Shown here: one piece after another, positions 17,675-24,809 of the stretch
Layout: the number at the start of each line of letters is the position of its first letter
Position numbering within the stretch: position 1 is the stretch's first letter
Assembly: GCF_013618475.1 (NCBI RefSeq)
Contig: NZ_JABJVN010000002.1
Coordinates: forward strand, 682,001-746,000
DNA length: 64,000 bases
Source of the DNA: Saccharibacillus deserti
GTDB lineage: Bacteria; Bacillota; Bacilli; Paenibacillales; Paenibacillaceae
Reading direction: 5' to 3'
Translations under genes and position numbers: made by a program
The notes under the pieces: model-generated
The model's database searches: none
What the model was told of the DNA's origin: nothing
What the model saw: only the letters and a program-made list of their open reading frames with translations

Positions 17675-17707
17675 TTGACAACGTGCATTTGAATGAATAC
17701 ATTTGTA
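17675..17707 (+). promoter_or_regulatory. Promoter with overlapping palindrome
   Basis: TTGACA (17675-17680), 17-base spacer, TACATT (17698-17703). The -10 hexamer is part of the palindrome TACATTTGTA (17698-17707), a form (TACA-NN-TGTA) like the core of BlaI/MecI-type operators. A binding protein is not identified. Confidence 0.5.
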
Positions 17708-17737
17708 TACATCAGCATACAAAAAGGAGATGTCGCC

Positions 17738-18160
17738 ATGCGTGAGGAAAACAAAGACGGACAAGAGCATCAAGCGATCGAAACGGCAAATAAACCCCGT
17801 AGGGAAAAAGAAGAAAGCGGACGGCGCGGCCGCTCGGAAGGAGCCCAGACGTTTCGCCGCGGGCGGGCGCTGCATTTTCTGGAGCGTCTGGAACTGCGCC
17901 GCAGCACACTGGCCGGGCAGTTGGAAGAGTCGGCGTTCGAAAGTATCCGTCCGGTGATCGCGGGCGAACTGAAAGCGGTAGACGGCATTATTCGGGAGTT
18001 TGTACAGGTTTTTGAACTGCATGGGAAGCCCGAAGGGTGCGAACCCGGCGAGGGCCGGCATCGGGGGCACGGAAAAGGAAGAAGGGGCGGAGGAAGGAAG
18101 AATGAATCCGGAGCGGAACTCCCGGCAGGCGAGCGGACGCTTTCCTTGGACAAGGAGTAA
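17738..18160 (+). CDS. Small charged protein (140 aa), unknown function
   Basis: The ATG at 17738 follows AAAAGGAG by 8 bases. Residues 1-40 are a hydrophilic Glu/Lys/Arg-rich leader. Residues 45-95 form the only structured-looking part, a pair of helices with ALHFLERLELRR, AGQLEESAFESIRP and ELKAVDGIIREFVQVF, which could be a coiled coil. The last 45 residues are Gly/Arg/His-rich (GRHRGHGKGRRGGG), as in nucleic-acid-binding tails. No family recognised. A palindrome overlapping the promoter suggests its own repressor-controlled expression. Codon use fits the neighbours. Confidence 0.6.
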   Translation: MREENKDGQEHQAIETANKPRREKEESGRRGRSEGAQTFRRGRALHFLERLELRRSTLAGQLEESAFESIRPVIAGELKAVDGIIREFVQVFELHGKPEGCEPGEGRHRGHGKGRRGGGRKNESGAELPAGERTLSLDKE

Positions 18161-18216
18161 GACCGCTGAATGTGGCGTTTAAGAACCTACTTGAAACCGT
18201 ATGGGCTGCCGGCGCC

Positions 18217-18245
18217 GCCCGATCCTCTTAAGCCGGGCTTTTTTA
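18217..18245 (+). terminator. Rho-independent terminator after the 140-aa gene
   Basis: GCCCG and CGGGC arms, 12-base loop, long T run. Confidence 0.6.
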
Positions 18246-18436
18246 TAAAAAAAGCAGGTCGAGAAAAAAATCACAAGACGAATAAAAGAATTTGTGTTAT
18301 ATTTGTTCAAATATCATTCTTTCGCACTCTTGCGGTAGGGTTTCAAAAGCGGCGGCGGAAGGAGTCTTCTCATTCGGTGGAAGGTTGGGACGTCGAAAAG
18401 CAAGACCCGATTATTGGATAAGAGGAGGATGTACGC

Positions 18437-18898
18437 ATGCAAATCATTAGATGCACGGAAGAGAACAACGATCGGTTGACGGAAATTTGGATGCTGTCGG
18501 TTCGGCGGACCCTGTCCGATCTGGACCCGGGAGATGTTCAGTTTTATGCCCGGCTGTTCCGGGAAGAAATTCTTGAGCGGTTGGAGCTGCATGCCGTGCA
18601 GAGCCGATTCGGCGGGGAACTGACCGGATTTATCGCCATGAACGGTTCGAAAGTCGAGCTGCTTGTCGTTCATCCTCATTATCAGGGACAAGGAGTCGCC
18701 GGCATGCTGCTCGATCACGTATCGCAGCGGGGCGAACTTGCTGTCGACGTCGGCGAACAGACGCCGGATGTATACGATTTCTATCAAAGTGTCGGTTTTA
18801 TCGAAACGGGCCGTTCGGAATCGGATGCATCGGGCCGGTCGGTCGCGACCGTCCATCTGCTTCGTCCGGAGTTCAAAGCGCAGACCGGAGCTTCCTGA
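18437..18898 (+). CDS. GNAT family N-acetyltransferase
   Basis: A 153-residue GNAT domain. The CoA loop is HYQGQGVAGMLLDHV near residue 78 after the strand VELLVVHP, and the C-terminal motif is DVYDFYQSVGFIETGRSE. This form recalls PhnO/YjaB-type acetyltransferases of Bacilli. The acceptor substrate is unknown. AGAGGAGG precedes the ATG at 18437 by 9 bases. It is a single-gene unit with its own terminator. Confidence 0.85.
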   Translation: MQIIRCTEENNDRLTEIWMLSVRRTLSDLDPGDVQFYARLFREEILERLELHAVQSRFGGELTGFIAMNGSKVELLVVHPHYQGQGVAGMLLDHVSQRGELAVDVGEQTPDVYDFYQSVGFIETGRSESDASGRSVATVHLLRPEFKAQTGAS

Positions 18899-18946
18899 TT
18901 CGTTACGTTTCCCCGACTGCCGCCTCAGGTGCGCCAGGGTTTTCAA

Positions 18947-18993
18947 GTCCTTCGCGGGTTCGTCCTTACCGGACGGCCGCGGAGGGCTTTTTT
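18947..18993 (+). terminator. Rho-independent terminator after the acetyltransferase
   Basis: An 11-bp stem with wobble pairs (GTCCTTCGCGG with CCGCGGAGGGC) and a run of six T. Confidence 0.7.
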
Positions 18994-19190
18994 GCATGCC
19001 CGGACAGGCCCGATATCCGTTTGGGTAAAGTTCCGAATCGTTTTCCAGAAAATTATAGAAAATGGATACCGATAAAGCGGCAGGCAGAGTGGAATTCCCG
19101 CAAAAAGAAAGCGAAACGCATCGAATACGCGCCCCGCTTTTTATTTTAATAAAAAGATAAAAAAATTTTACCGTAGTATAAATTTCCATA

Positions 19191-19219
19191 TTGACAAGAT
19201 ATATAAAGAGGAGTACAGT
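19191..19219 (+). promoter_or_regulatory. Promoter of abrB
   Basis: TTGACA (19191-19196), 17-base spacer, TACAGT (19214-19219), inside a strongly AT-rich stretch (19130-19210). The predicted start point is near 19226. Confidence 0.7.
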
Positions 19220-19235
19220 GGAAGCAAGCACAATA

Positions 19236-19273
19236 TGTCGAATAATATCGAATAACGACGATCTTTTGTCGAC
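19236..19273 (+). promoter_or_regulatory. Spo0A box cluster downstream of the abrB promoter
   Basis: A perfect TGTCGAA (19236-19242) is followed exactly 10 bases later by TATCGAA (19246-19252), then by TGTCGAC (19267-19273) inside the palindrome TTGTCGACAA. The first two boxes are on one face of the helix at about +10 to +27, as in the tandem 0A boxes through which Spo0A~P represses abrB in B. subtilis. Confidence 0.7.
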
Positions 19274-19308
19274 AATTATCATTTTAAATGAAATGGGGAG
19301 TTATAGCA

Positions 19309-19569
19309 ATGAAAGCAACAGGGATCGTAAGACGCGTAGACGAACTGGGACGGGTAGTTATTCCGATTGAACTGCGCAGAACAATGGGCATCGATATCAA
19401 GGACGGACTGGAAATTTTCGTGGACGGCGAACGTATTATTTTGAGAAAATACGCACCGACCTGCATCTTCACGGGCGAAGCCGAAGATCTCGTCTACTTC
19501 AAAGGCAAAATGGTCAGCAAAACCGCAATCGAAGAATTGATCGAAATGTACCAAGCCGAAGCCAAGTAA
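19309..19569 (+). CDS. abrB: AbrB-family transition-state regulator
   Basis: An 86-residue protein. Residues 1-50 (MKATGIVRRVDELGRVVIP, then ELRRTMGIDIKDGLEIFVDG) are the swapped-hairpin AbrB DNA-binding domain, nearly identical in pattern to Bacillus AbrB and Abh. The C-terminal half (residues 51-86) is the shorter oligomerisation part, with the CIFTG element. AbrB holds stationary-phase, antibiotic and sporulation genes off during growth. Spo0A boxes in the leader favour AbrB itself over Abh or SpoVT. The ATG at 19309 is used; an ATG 7 codons upstream lacks similarity. Terminator follows. Confidence 0.88.
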   Translation: MKATGIVRRVDELGRVVIPIELRRTMGIDIKDGLEIFVDGERIILRKYAPTCIFTGEAEDLVYFKGKMVSKTAIEELIEMYQAEAK

Positions 19570-19604
19570 TTTCTTGAACATTCGCGCCTGAGCGCTTCTC
19601 ATAG

Positions 19605-19645
19605 AGCCCGCCGAATCCCTGTAGAGGGAGACGGCGGGCTTTTTG
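19605..19645 (+). terminator. Rho-independent terminator after abrB
   Basis: AGCCCGCC and GGCGGGCT arms around a 20-base loop that forms an inner stem (TCCCT with AGGGA), then TTTT. Confidence 0.85.
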
Positions 19646-19700
19646 ACGGGCGGAGGAGGCAGGGGCATGGTAGAGTAGATAAAGAAAAGGAGGGCTAAAT

Positions 19701-20549
19701 ATAAACCTGACAAATGAAAACTCTAGAAACGCCCTGTATAACAGACTGGGTGAGCTGCGCCAATCTTCTTGCCTGCCGAAACCCGAAGAGTTGGAAAGCT
19801 TGATCGAAAATATGTTGTTACATATCGGCGATCCCGATCCCGTTCTGCGCGATGAATTGATCTATGGTTCATTTTCGGAGTGGATTCAAGACGGAGTGTT
19901 TGCGACCGAGCAGCTGCGGATGTTGATGGATACCGCCTTGGACGAAAACCATCTGTTCTATCGGATCGGAGAAGCGGGAACCGACTCGGTCTTTGTTCGT
20001 TCTTTCTCGGTGCTTCTGCTTCCGCTCATCCTGTCCGCCGAGCGGGAAAAACCATTTCTGGACGAAACGCAGTGGAAAGAACTTTTCAAAGCGGTACTGC
20101 GTGTTCTGAAAGAAGAACGCGATCTGCGCGGTTATGTGACGGAAAGCGGCCGGGGCTGGGCGCATGCCACTGCGCATACCGCCGATGCGCTGGAAGATCT
20201 GGCACAGTCGAATCGGGCCGGTACGGTTGAGCGCCAGCTTATCTTGGAAGCTATCCGCCTGCGGCTGCTGACCGCCGATCGGATCTTTGTCCATGACGAA
20301 GACGATCGGTTAGCCGCGGCGGCCGAAACCGTTCTGATAAACGAATTCGGCAGCGAAGCGGAATTTGAATCTTGGCTGAGCCGTTTCGCAAAGCAGCCTT
20401 CCGCCAGGGAAGCCGAGCCTTTTGCCGGAGAATGGAGGGTGAACGCCCAGCTGTTCCTGCAGCGTCTGAGTGAGCGGCTGGAGAAGCACCCTGCCCAAAG
20501 GGTTCGCTCCCAAACGGTAAGGGAATACGCGGCAGATTTACGGATGTGA
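19701..20549 (+). CDS. DUF2785 domain protein, probable non-standard start codon
   Basis: The body (LLHIGDPDPVLRDELIY, LDENHLFYRIGE, SFSVLLLPLIL, GWAHATAHTADALEDLA) matches the DUF2785 family, predicted all-helical proteins of unknown function. The first standard codon in frame is TTG at 19791, which lacks a ribosome binding site. The frame stays open and protein-like for 30 codons upstream (LYNRLGELRQSS, then LPKPEELESLIENML). A strong AAGGAGGG at 19687-19694 is 7 bases from an in-frame ATA at 19701 and 13 from a CTG at 19707. I place the start at ATA 19701 (282 aa), with the 252-aa form from TTG as the alternative. Expressed separately from abrB. Confidence 0.72.
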   Translation: MNLTNENSRNALYNRLGELRQSSCLPKPEELESLIENMLLHIGDPDPVLRDELIYGSFSEWIQDGVFATEQLRMLMDTALDENHLFYRIGEAGTDSVFVRSFSVLLLPLILSAEREKPFLDETQWKELFKAVLRVLKEERDLRGYVTESGRGWAHATAHTADALEDLAQSNRAGTVERQLILEAIRLRLLTADRIFVHDEDDRLAAAAETVLINEFGSEAEFESWLSRFAKQPSAREAEPFAGEWRVNAQLFLQRLSERLEKHPAQRVRSQTVREYAADLRM

Positions 20550-20580
20550 ACGGAGGCATCCCCTGTTAATCGAAATCGCA

Positions 20581-20612
20581 AACAGAGGCTTCCTAAAGGG
20601 AAGCCTCTGTTT
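20581..20612. terminator. Bidirectional terminator between convergent genes
   Basis: AACAGAGGCTTCC and GGAAGCCTCTGTT, a perfect 13-bp stem with a 5-base loop. Confidence 0.85.
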
Positions 20613-20655
20613 GGACTATACCTATTTTCCAACTTTATGTTGATCCGCCGAAGTG

Positions 20656-21003
20656 TCAGTCCTGCGCCTTGTCGAGGCTTACTTCGTACTCCGCCCGGTC
20701 GTTCTTGAGCGCGATCCGGTTCTCTTCCTGGCCGAGAATCTCCAGATCGTTCAGCACGATCTCATACGTGTCGCCGGGCAGCGGCACGGATTCGTCTTCG
20801 GCATTCAAGATACGGCCCGAACCGCGCAGCAGCAGGGCGCGTTCCAGATAATCGTCGACCGGATTGTCCTGGGGCCGTTCTCCCAGATCTTCAAGTTCGA
20901 AGTGAACGACATCGGTATCCCCGTTCTCTTTTTTTTCGATCTTCAAAGTTTGCCCGGTTTTTCCGTTCAACCATTCGCTTAAGGTTTCGATAGATTTGTC
21001 CAT
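20656..21003 (-). CDS. Conserved small protein (115 aa), unknown function
   Basis: Begins MDKSIETLSEWLNGKTG after AAAGGGTGG, 6 bases away. It is acidic and beta-rich in pattern, with VVHFELEDLGERP, ERALLLRGSGRIL and PLPGDTYEIVL segments that suggest a compact beta-barrel. No cysteines, membrane segments or catalytic motif are seen, and I do not recognise a family. The frame is open a further 25 codons upstream, but with a very basic composition unlike the rest. It ends at the terminator shared with the DUF2785 gene. Confidence 0.7.
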   Translation of the reverse strand: MDKSIETLSEWLNGKTGQTLKIEKKENGDTDVVHFELEDLGERPQDNPVDDYLERALLLRGSGRILNAEDESVPLPGDTYEIVLNDLEILGQEENRIALKNDRAEYEVSLDKAQD

Positions 21004-21096
21004 GGCGTTCCACCCTTTCTTCCGGCAAAGCTTCCCGCTTCGCCTGCGTACTCTCCATTTACCCCGCCAACCCTCCAAGCAAACGGGAACACGCGT

Positions 21097-21741
21097 CTAA
21101 CGGTCTCCATCGGCGTGGGTCGACAAATCGTCGGCATTTTGGAAAAAAAAGCGGTAACCCGCGTAAACGGCGAACAGAAACCCCGCATAGACCCCCAATA
21201 CCGTCAGGGTTCTCGGCAGATCGGTAAACAAACTTTGTCCGACAAAAGCAAATACGAGCATCGCCGGGATTTTACCGAGCGCGGAAGCCGTGACATAAAC
21301 GAGAGGGCGAATATTCAAAAAGGCGGGATACAAATTTACGAGCGCCTGGGGCAGCAGCGGAACGAGGCGGGCGGCAAGAATCACTACAAACGGCCGGCGT
21401 TCCATCAGCAGACCGATCCGTTCCAGACCCGAAAACCTGGCGAGTGCGGCGCGGCCCTGCTCCCGAAAGTAACGGCGGGCGAGTACATACTGCAGCAGGG
21501 AAGCCGTAGTCACCGCAAGCCAGGCCAACAAGGCGCCCGGCAGCGGACCGTACAGAAACCCCAGCGAACCGATGACCAGTTTGTAAGGCAGCACCGGGAA
21601 AAAAGCAAACAGGAACCCGAGCGCGTAACCGGCGGCGGCCGGGAGCGAAACGTCTTCCATCAGTGCTCTCAATTCATGGCGATAGATCAAGATCGGCAGC
21701 AGCGCCGCGGCATAGACGGCAAGCGTGATCCATTTTTTCAT
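21097..21741 (-). CDS. TVP38/TMEM64 (VTT-domain) membrane protein
   Basis: A 214-residue integral membrane protein with about five to six hydrophobic segments. The VTT core is seen as LGFLFAFFPVLPYKLVIGSLGFLYG followed by ALLAWLAVTTAS, with the basic cytoplasmic loop ARRYFREQGRAALARF and the AARLVPLLPQALVNLYPAFLNI re-entrant segment. Relatives (YdjX/YdjZ, DedA) are linked to lipid scrambling or proton-dependent envelope upkeep. The start is ATG 21741, with AAAGGAG 12 bases upstream; the longer frame to 21972 overlaps the next promoter region and is not membrane-like. Divergent from the HD gene. Confidence 0.82.
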   Translation of the reverse strand: MKKWITLAVYAAALLPILIYRHELRALMEDVSLPAAAGYALGFLFAFFPVLPYKLVIGSLGFLYGPLPGALLAWLAVTTASLLQYVLARRYFREQGRAALARFSGLERIGLLMERRPFVVILAARLVPLLPQALVNLYPAFLNIRPLVYVTASALGKIPAMLVFAFVGQSLFTDLPRTLTVLGVYAGFLFAVYAGYRFFFQNADDLSTHADGDR

Positions 21742-21970
21742 ACGGCGTCGCAGCTCCTTTCCGTCGGGATTCGGCAATCGGGTTTGATTCGGTCCGGACC
21801 TGTACTCCGATTGTATGCGATGCGCCCGGAAGAAGTCGAGCAGCGGAGGCGCACGGAGCAGTTCGGCGGCATATTTCGGCAGTGGGCGCCTCTTCATTTC
21901 ACGGGCTGCCGAGTAAAAGGGTAGGATTGGAAGAATGCAATTCAAGACAAATCCATGAAGGAGAGAGAAC

Positions 21971-23008
21971 ATGAATACACCCGGAAAAATGTCCGTCCGA
22001 GATGGACGATGGCAGGGCCGGTACGGACAGATGGCGGACTCCGACGTTCTGCTGGATCCGCTGTGGGGAACGGCGACCGAGCTCGGCGCGGCGGAAACCG
22101 CGCTGCTGCGTACACCCGCGCTGCGCCGTCTGCATTATGTGCGGCATGCGGGGCCGGCGGCCCTGCATACGCAGCATACTTCGACGCGGCTTCAGCATAC
22201 GCTGGGCGTGTTTGCCTTGATCGCCCACTTTGCGCCGGACTGGCCGGAACTGCGGGCGGCGGCTCTGCTGCATGACGTGGGACACGGTCCGTTCAGCCAC
22301 GCGCTGGAAAGCATCGGAGGATTCGACCATCATCGCCGATCGGAAGAAGAACGGAATTCTCCCGAGATTCGACAGGCGCTGCGCGGTTTGAACCTTGTTG
22401 AAGTCTTCGATCTGATCGAAGGGTTCCATCCCAATCCGCTGCGAAGCCAAGACGGGGCGCTGCATGCCGATCACCTCGATTCCTGGGTTCGCAGCGCGGC
22501 CGCGTTCGGCATTCTGCCCAAGCCCGCGCCTGAACTGCTGTCCGGGTTTGGCTTGTCGGATTCCCGGCTCGAAGCCGATCCGGACACCGCCGAGCTGATT
22601 TTGCAGCTGGTCCTGCACGAAGCCCGGTATCATGCTTCGGCGGAAAATATCGGTCCGGCGGCCGTTCTGCGAGCCCTGACGATCCGTTTGATCGAAGCCG
22701 GCGGGCTGCCGCCTTCGCAGCTTGGAGAACTGACCGACGAAGAACTGCTGGTTCTGCTCCGGCAGCACGGGGCTACGGCCGAAGAGACGGCGAGGCTGCT
22801 CTATCGGCCGCATGAACTGCGCGTCGTCCGGGCGGACGGAGGTGCGCCTTCGCACGCGTATCGGCACAAACTGAGCAAGCTCTATCTGGCTATGCCCCGT
22901 ATCTCTAACGGGCAGGAAGCAGGGAGCCTGCCGTCTTACCCGCTCATTGCCGAAGTCGAGCGTCTGATCGGGGAGTATCTCGTTTTCTGGGGAGAGGAAG
23001 AACGATGA
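21971..23008 (+). CDS. HD-domain phosphohydrolase (dGTPase/SAMHD1-like)
   Basis: A 345-residue HD enzyme. The motif HTSTRLQHTLGVFALI supplies the first His, LLHDVGHGPFSHALE the HD pair with its GHGPFSH signature, and HADHLDSWVR a further Asp. This order is that of dGTP triphosphohydrolases and SAMHD1-like proteins, which cut dNTPs to nucleoside and triphosphate; allosteric residues cannot be judged. AAGGAGAG precedes the ATG at 21971. Its stop overlaps the start of the next phosphatase (ATGA), so the two products probably act together, for example on nucleotides. Confidence 0.85.
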   Translation: MNTPGKMSVRDGRWQGRYGQMADSDVLLDPLWGTATELGAAETALLRTPALRRLHYVRHAGPAALHTQHTSTRLQHTLGVFALIAHFAPDWPELRAAALLHDVGHGPFSHALESIGGFDHHRRSEEERNSPEIRQALRGLNLVEVFDLIEGFHPNPLRSQDGALHADHLDSWVRSAAAFGILPKPAPELLSGFGLSDSRLEADPDTAELILQLVLHEARYHASAENIGPAAVLRALTIRLIEAGGLPPSQLGELTDEELLVLLRQHGATAEETARLLYRPHELRVVRADGGAPSHAYRHKLSKLYLAMPRISNGQEAGSLPSYPLIAEVERLIGEYLVFWGEEER

Positions 23009-23595
23009 GCGGAACAGCGCCGAACGAAGAGACCCGGCTGTATTTTGTCCGGCATGCCCATTCGCCTTATGTTCACGGCAGGGAATTGGAACGCGGATTG
23101 TCCGCCGCAGGAAGAGCGGATGCGGAGAACATACGGCTTCGTCTGGAGCAGGAAAACATCGGCATCTTCGTATCCAGTTCGTACCGCCGGGCGATCGATA
23201 CCCTCGCGCCGCTTGCCGAATCCGCGGGTCAGCCGACCCTGCTTTTCGAGGGTCTGCAAGAACGCCTCGTCTCGGGAAGTCGGGATCTCGGTGCAGCCGG
23301 TTTTCTGGAAGAGAAAGCGCGATGTTACGCGGATTTCGATTACTGCCCGCCGGGCGGCGAGAGCAGCCGGGCAGCAGCGGGAAGAGCGATGCCCGTTCTT
23401 CGCGAACTGCTGCACAACCATGCCGGGCAGCGGATCGCGATCGGGACGCACGGCGATATTCTGACGCTTATGCTGAACGGATTCGCTCCGGAATTCGGTT
23501 TCGAATTCTGGCAGCGGCTGTCCATGCCCGACGTATACTGTGCGTTTTTTAACCAAGGCCTATACAGCGGGGTCGAACGGATTCGCTGCGATTGA
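23005..23595 (+). CDS. Histidine phosphatase family protein
   Basis: A 196-residue phosphoglycerate-mutase-like enzyme with the phosphohistidine motif FVRHAHS (14-20), SSSYRRAIDT as the second Arg motif near residue 57, and GTHGDILTLML as the second His motif near residue 148. The substitution HAHS for the usual HGES/HGQT is common in Bacilli. Translationally coupled by a four-base overlap to the HD hydrolase. Substrate unknown. Confidence 0.85.
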   Translation: MSGTAPNEETRLYFVRHAHSPYVHGRELERGLSAAGRADAENIRLRLEQENIGIFVSSSYRRAIDTLAPLAESAGQPTLLFEGLQERLVSGSRDLGAAGFLEEKARCYADFDYCPPGGESSRAAAGRAMPVLRELLHNHAGQRIAIGTHGDILTLMLNGFAPEFGFEFWQRLSMPDVYCAFFNQGLYSGVERIRCD

Positions 23596-23657
23596 AGACA
23601 TACGGGTTCGGATTCTGCATAGACTGCGCGATAGGCCCCGGGCCCGCCCCGCTGCCA

Positions 23658-23685
23658 TTGACGCAAACGGGAAATTTGCTATACT
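23658..23685 (+). promoter_or_regulatory. Promoter of the monooxygenase-like gene
   Basis: TTGACG (23658-23663), 16-base spacer, TATACT (23680-23685), about 28 bases before the start codon. Confidence 0.6.
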
Positions 23686-23712
23686 GGCGTAAACGCAAAG
23701 GGGATGAGCGCC

Positions 23713-24006
23713 ATGATTCTGGAATCGGCCATGCTTCAAGTGAAACCTGGCAGAACGCAGGCGTTTGAACGCGATTTCCGCCAAGCGTCGACTTGGATCA
23801 GCCAGATCCCGGGCTACGAGGGACACGAACTGCAAAAGTGCCTGGAAGACGATCATAAATATCTGCTGCTTGTCCGCTGGGCGAAGCTTGAAGACCATAC
23901 CGAAGGATTCCGCGGTTCCCCGCAGTATCTGGAGTGGAAAAAGCTGCTGCACGGCTATTACGATCCTTTTCCGACCGTAGAGCATTTCGCCCGCGTGTAT
24001 CCTTGA
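23713..24006 (+). CDS. Antibiotic biosynthesis monooxygenase (ABM) domain protein
   Basis: A 97-residue dimeric ferredoxin-like-fold protein of the ABM superfamily: MILESAMLQVKPG, FERDFRQASTWISQIPGYEGHEL and KYLLLVRWAKLEDHTEGFRGS, then a C-terminal FPTVEHFARVYP. Small ABM proteins include quinol monooxygenases and haem-degrading IsdG, but the IsdG haem-binding Asn/Trp/His set is not evident here. ATG 23713 is preferred over 23704 because AAAGGGG would directly abut the first. Monocistronic. Confidence 0.78.
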   Translation: MILESAMLQVKPGRTQAFERDFRQASTWISQIPGYEGHELQKCLEDDHKYLLLVRWAKLEDHTEGFRGSPQYLEWKKLLHGYYDPFPTVEHFARVYP

Positions 24007-24034
24007 TAAGCCGAACCTCAAGGGGAAATCGGGG

Positions 24035-24064
24035 TTGACAGACTTCTTGAAACCGGATTACAAT
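24035..24064 (+). promoter_or_regulatory. Promoter of the leuA T-box leader
   Basis: TTGACA (24035-24040), 18-base spacer, TACAAT (24059-24064). It starts the long untranslated leader that carries two T-boxes. Confidence 0.75.
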
Positions 24065-24079
24065 GGCACCAAATCAAAA

Positions 24080-24391
24080 CGCAATGAACGGGATCAGTAA
24101 CCGGAACAGCCGTCCAGAGAGCTGCGAACCAAGGTGCGACGCAGCCGGCATGAACCGATGAACTCACCCGGAAGCGGTCGGGCCCAGCGGTCCTATGCGG
24201 CGAGAAGCCGTGAAGGAGACGCAAGCGCGAACGGATTCGCCCACGTGAGAGGGCCGACGAGCGGATTTGCGCTTCGTCCGAACCGGAATCGGCAGCAGCC
24301 GAGACCAAGACGGGCGGGCAATAATCAACGAGAGTGGTACCGCGACAGCAAAGCCTGTCGTCTCTTGAACAAGAGACGACAGGCTTTTTTT
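24080..24391 (+). promoter_or_regulatory. T-box riboswitch 1 (leucine) upstream of leuA
   Basis: Stem I carries AGTA (24096-24099) and AGAGAG (24116-24121) elements. The specifier loop reads GAA-CTC-ACC with the Leu codon CTC at 24163-24165. The T-box proper, GAGTGGTACCGCG, is at about 24332-24344; its TGGT would pair with an ACCA tRNA end, as for tRNA-Leu. A 15-bp terminator (24352-24366 with 24371-24385) and T run follow. Uncharged tRNA-Leu would favour the antiterminator and read-through. Confidence 0.88.
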
Positions 24392-24449
24392 GCGTACGCC
24401 GCATTGGAGAAGCATGGAAGCAAGGCGTATCGGAAACGATCGAATACGA

Positions 24450-24729
24450 AGAAATGCGATGAACGGGAGCAGTAGGAGACGGGCGTTTTGCAGAGAGCCG
24501 CAGAAAAGGTGCAATGCGGTATTCGCCCGATCCGAACTCGCCCGGGAGCGAGGAAGCCGAATTCCGGCCTGAAGTCCAAAGCGGACTTCGCCGGATTCAA
24601 GCCGACCGGCCGGCCCCGCCGTTATCGGGGGTTCAAGCGGGTCTTTGCGCAGCGCGAAGATCAACGAGAGTGGTACCGCGGCGGCCCAGGCCCGTCGTCT
24701 CTTGATCCAAGAGACGACGGGTCTTTTTG
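24450..24729 (+). promoter_or_regulatory. T-box riboswitch 2 (leucine) upstream of leuA
   Basis: A second complete T-box follows the first terminator: AGTA at 24471-24474, CAGAGAGCC near 24491, specifier GAA-CTC with CTC at 24537-24539, GAGTGGTACCGCG at about 24668-24680, and a 13-bp terminator (24691-24703 with 24709-24721) plus T run. Its terminator arms and T-box nearly repeat those of the first copy, which points to duplication. Confidence 0.88.
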
Positions 24730-24809
24730 CATACATCGAACATGCACGCAAGGGACGTGAAACACCCCAATATTCCGGCCGGAAACGGTCCAATCGGAGG
24801 CGAAACCAG

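Noticed and set aside
19714-19800. ATG-started 28-codon frame before the DUF2785 gene
   Set aside because: About 20 bases from the Shine-Dalgarno sequence and unlike a protein; the in-frame reading from 19701 is better supported.
24134-24760. Several short frames within the leuA leader
   Set aside because: They cross the T-box stems and terminators and are explained by the structured RNA.
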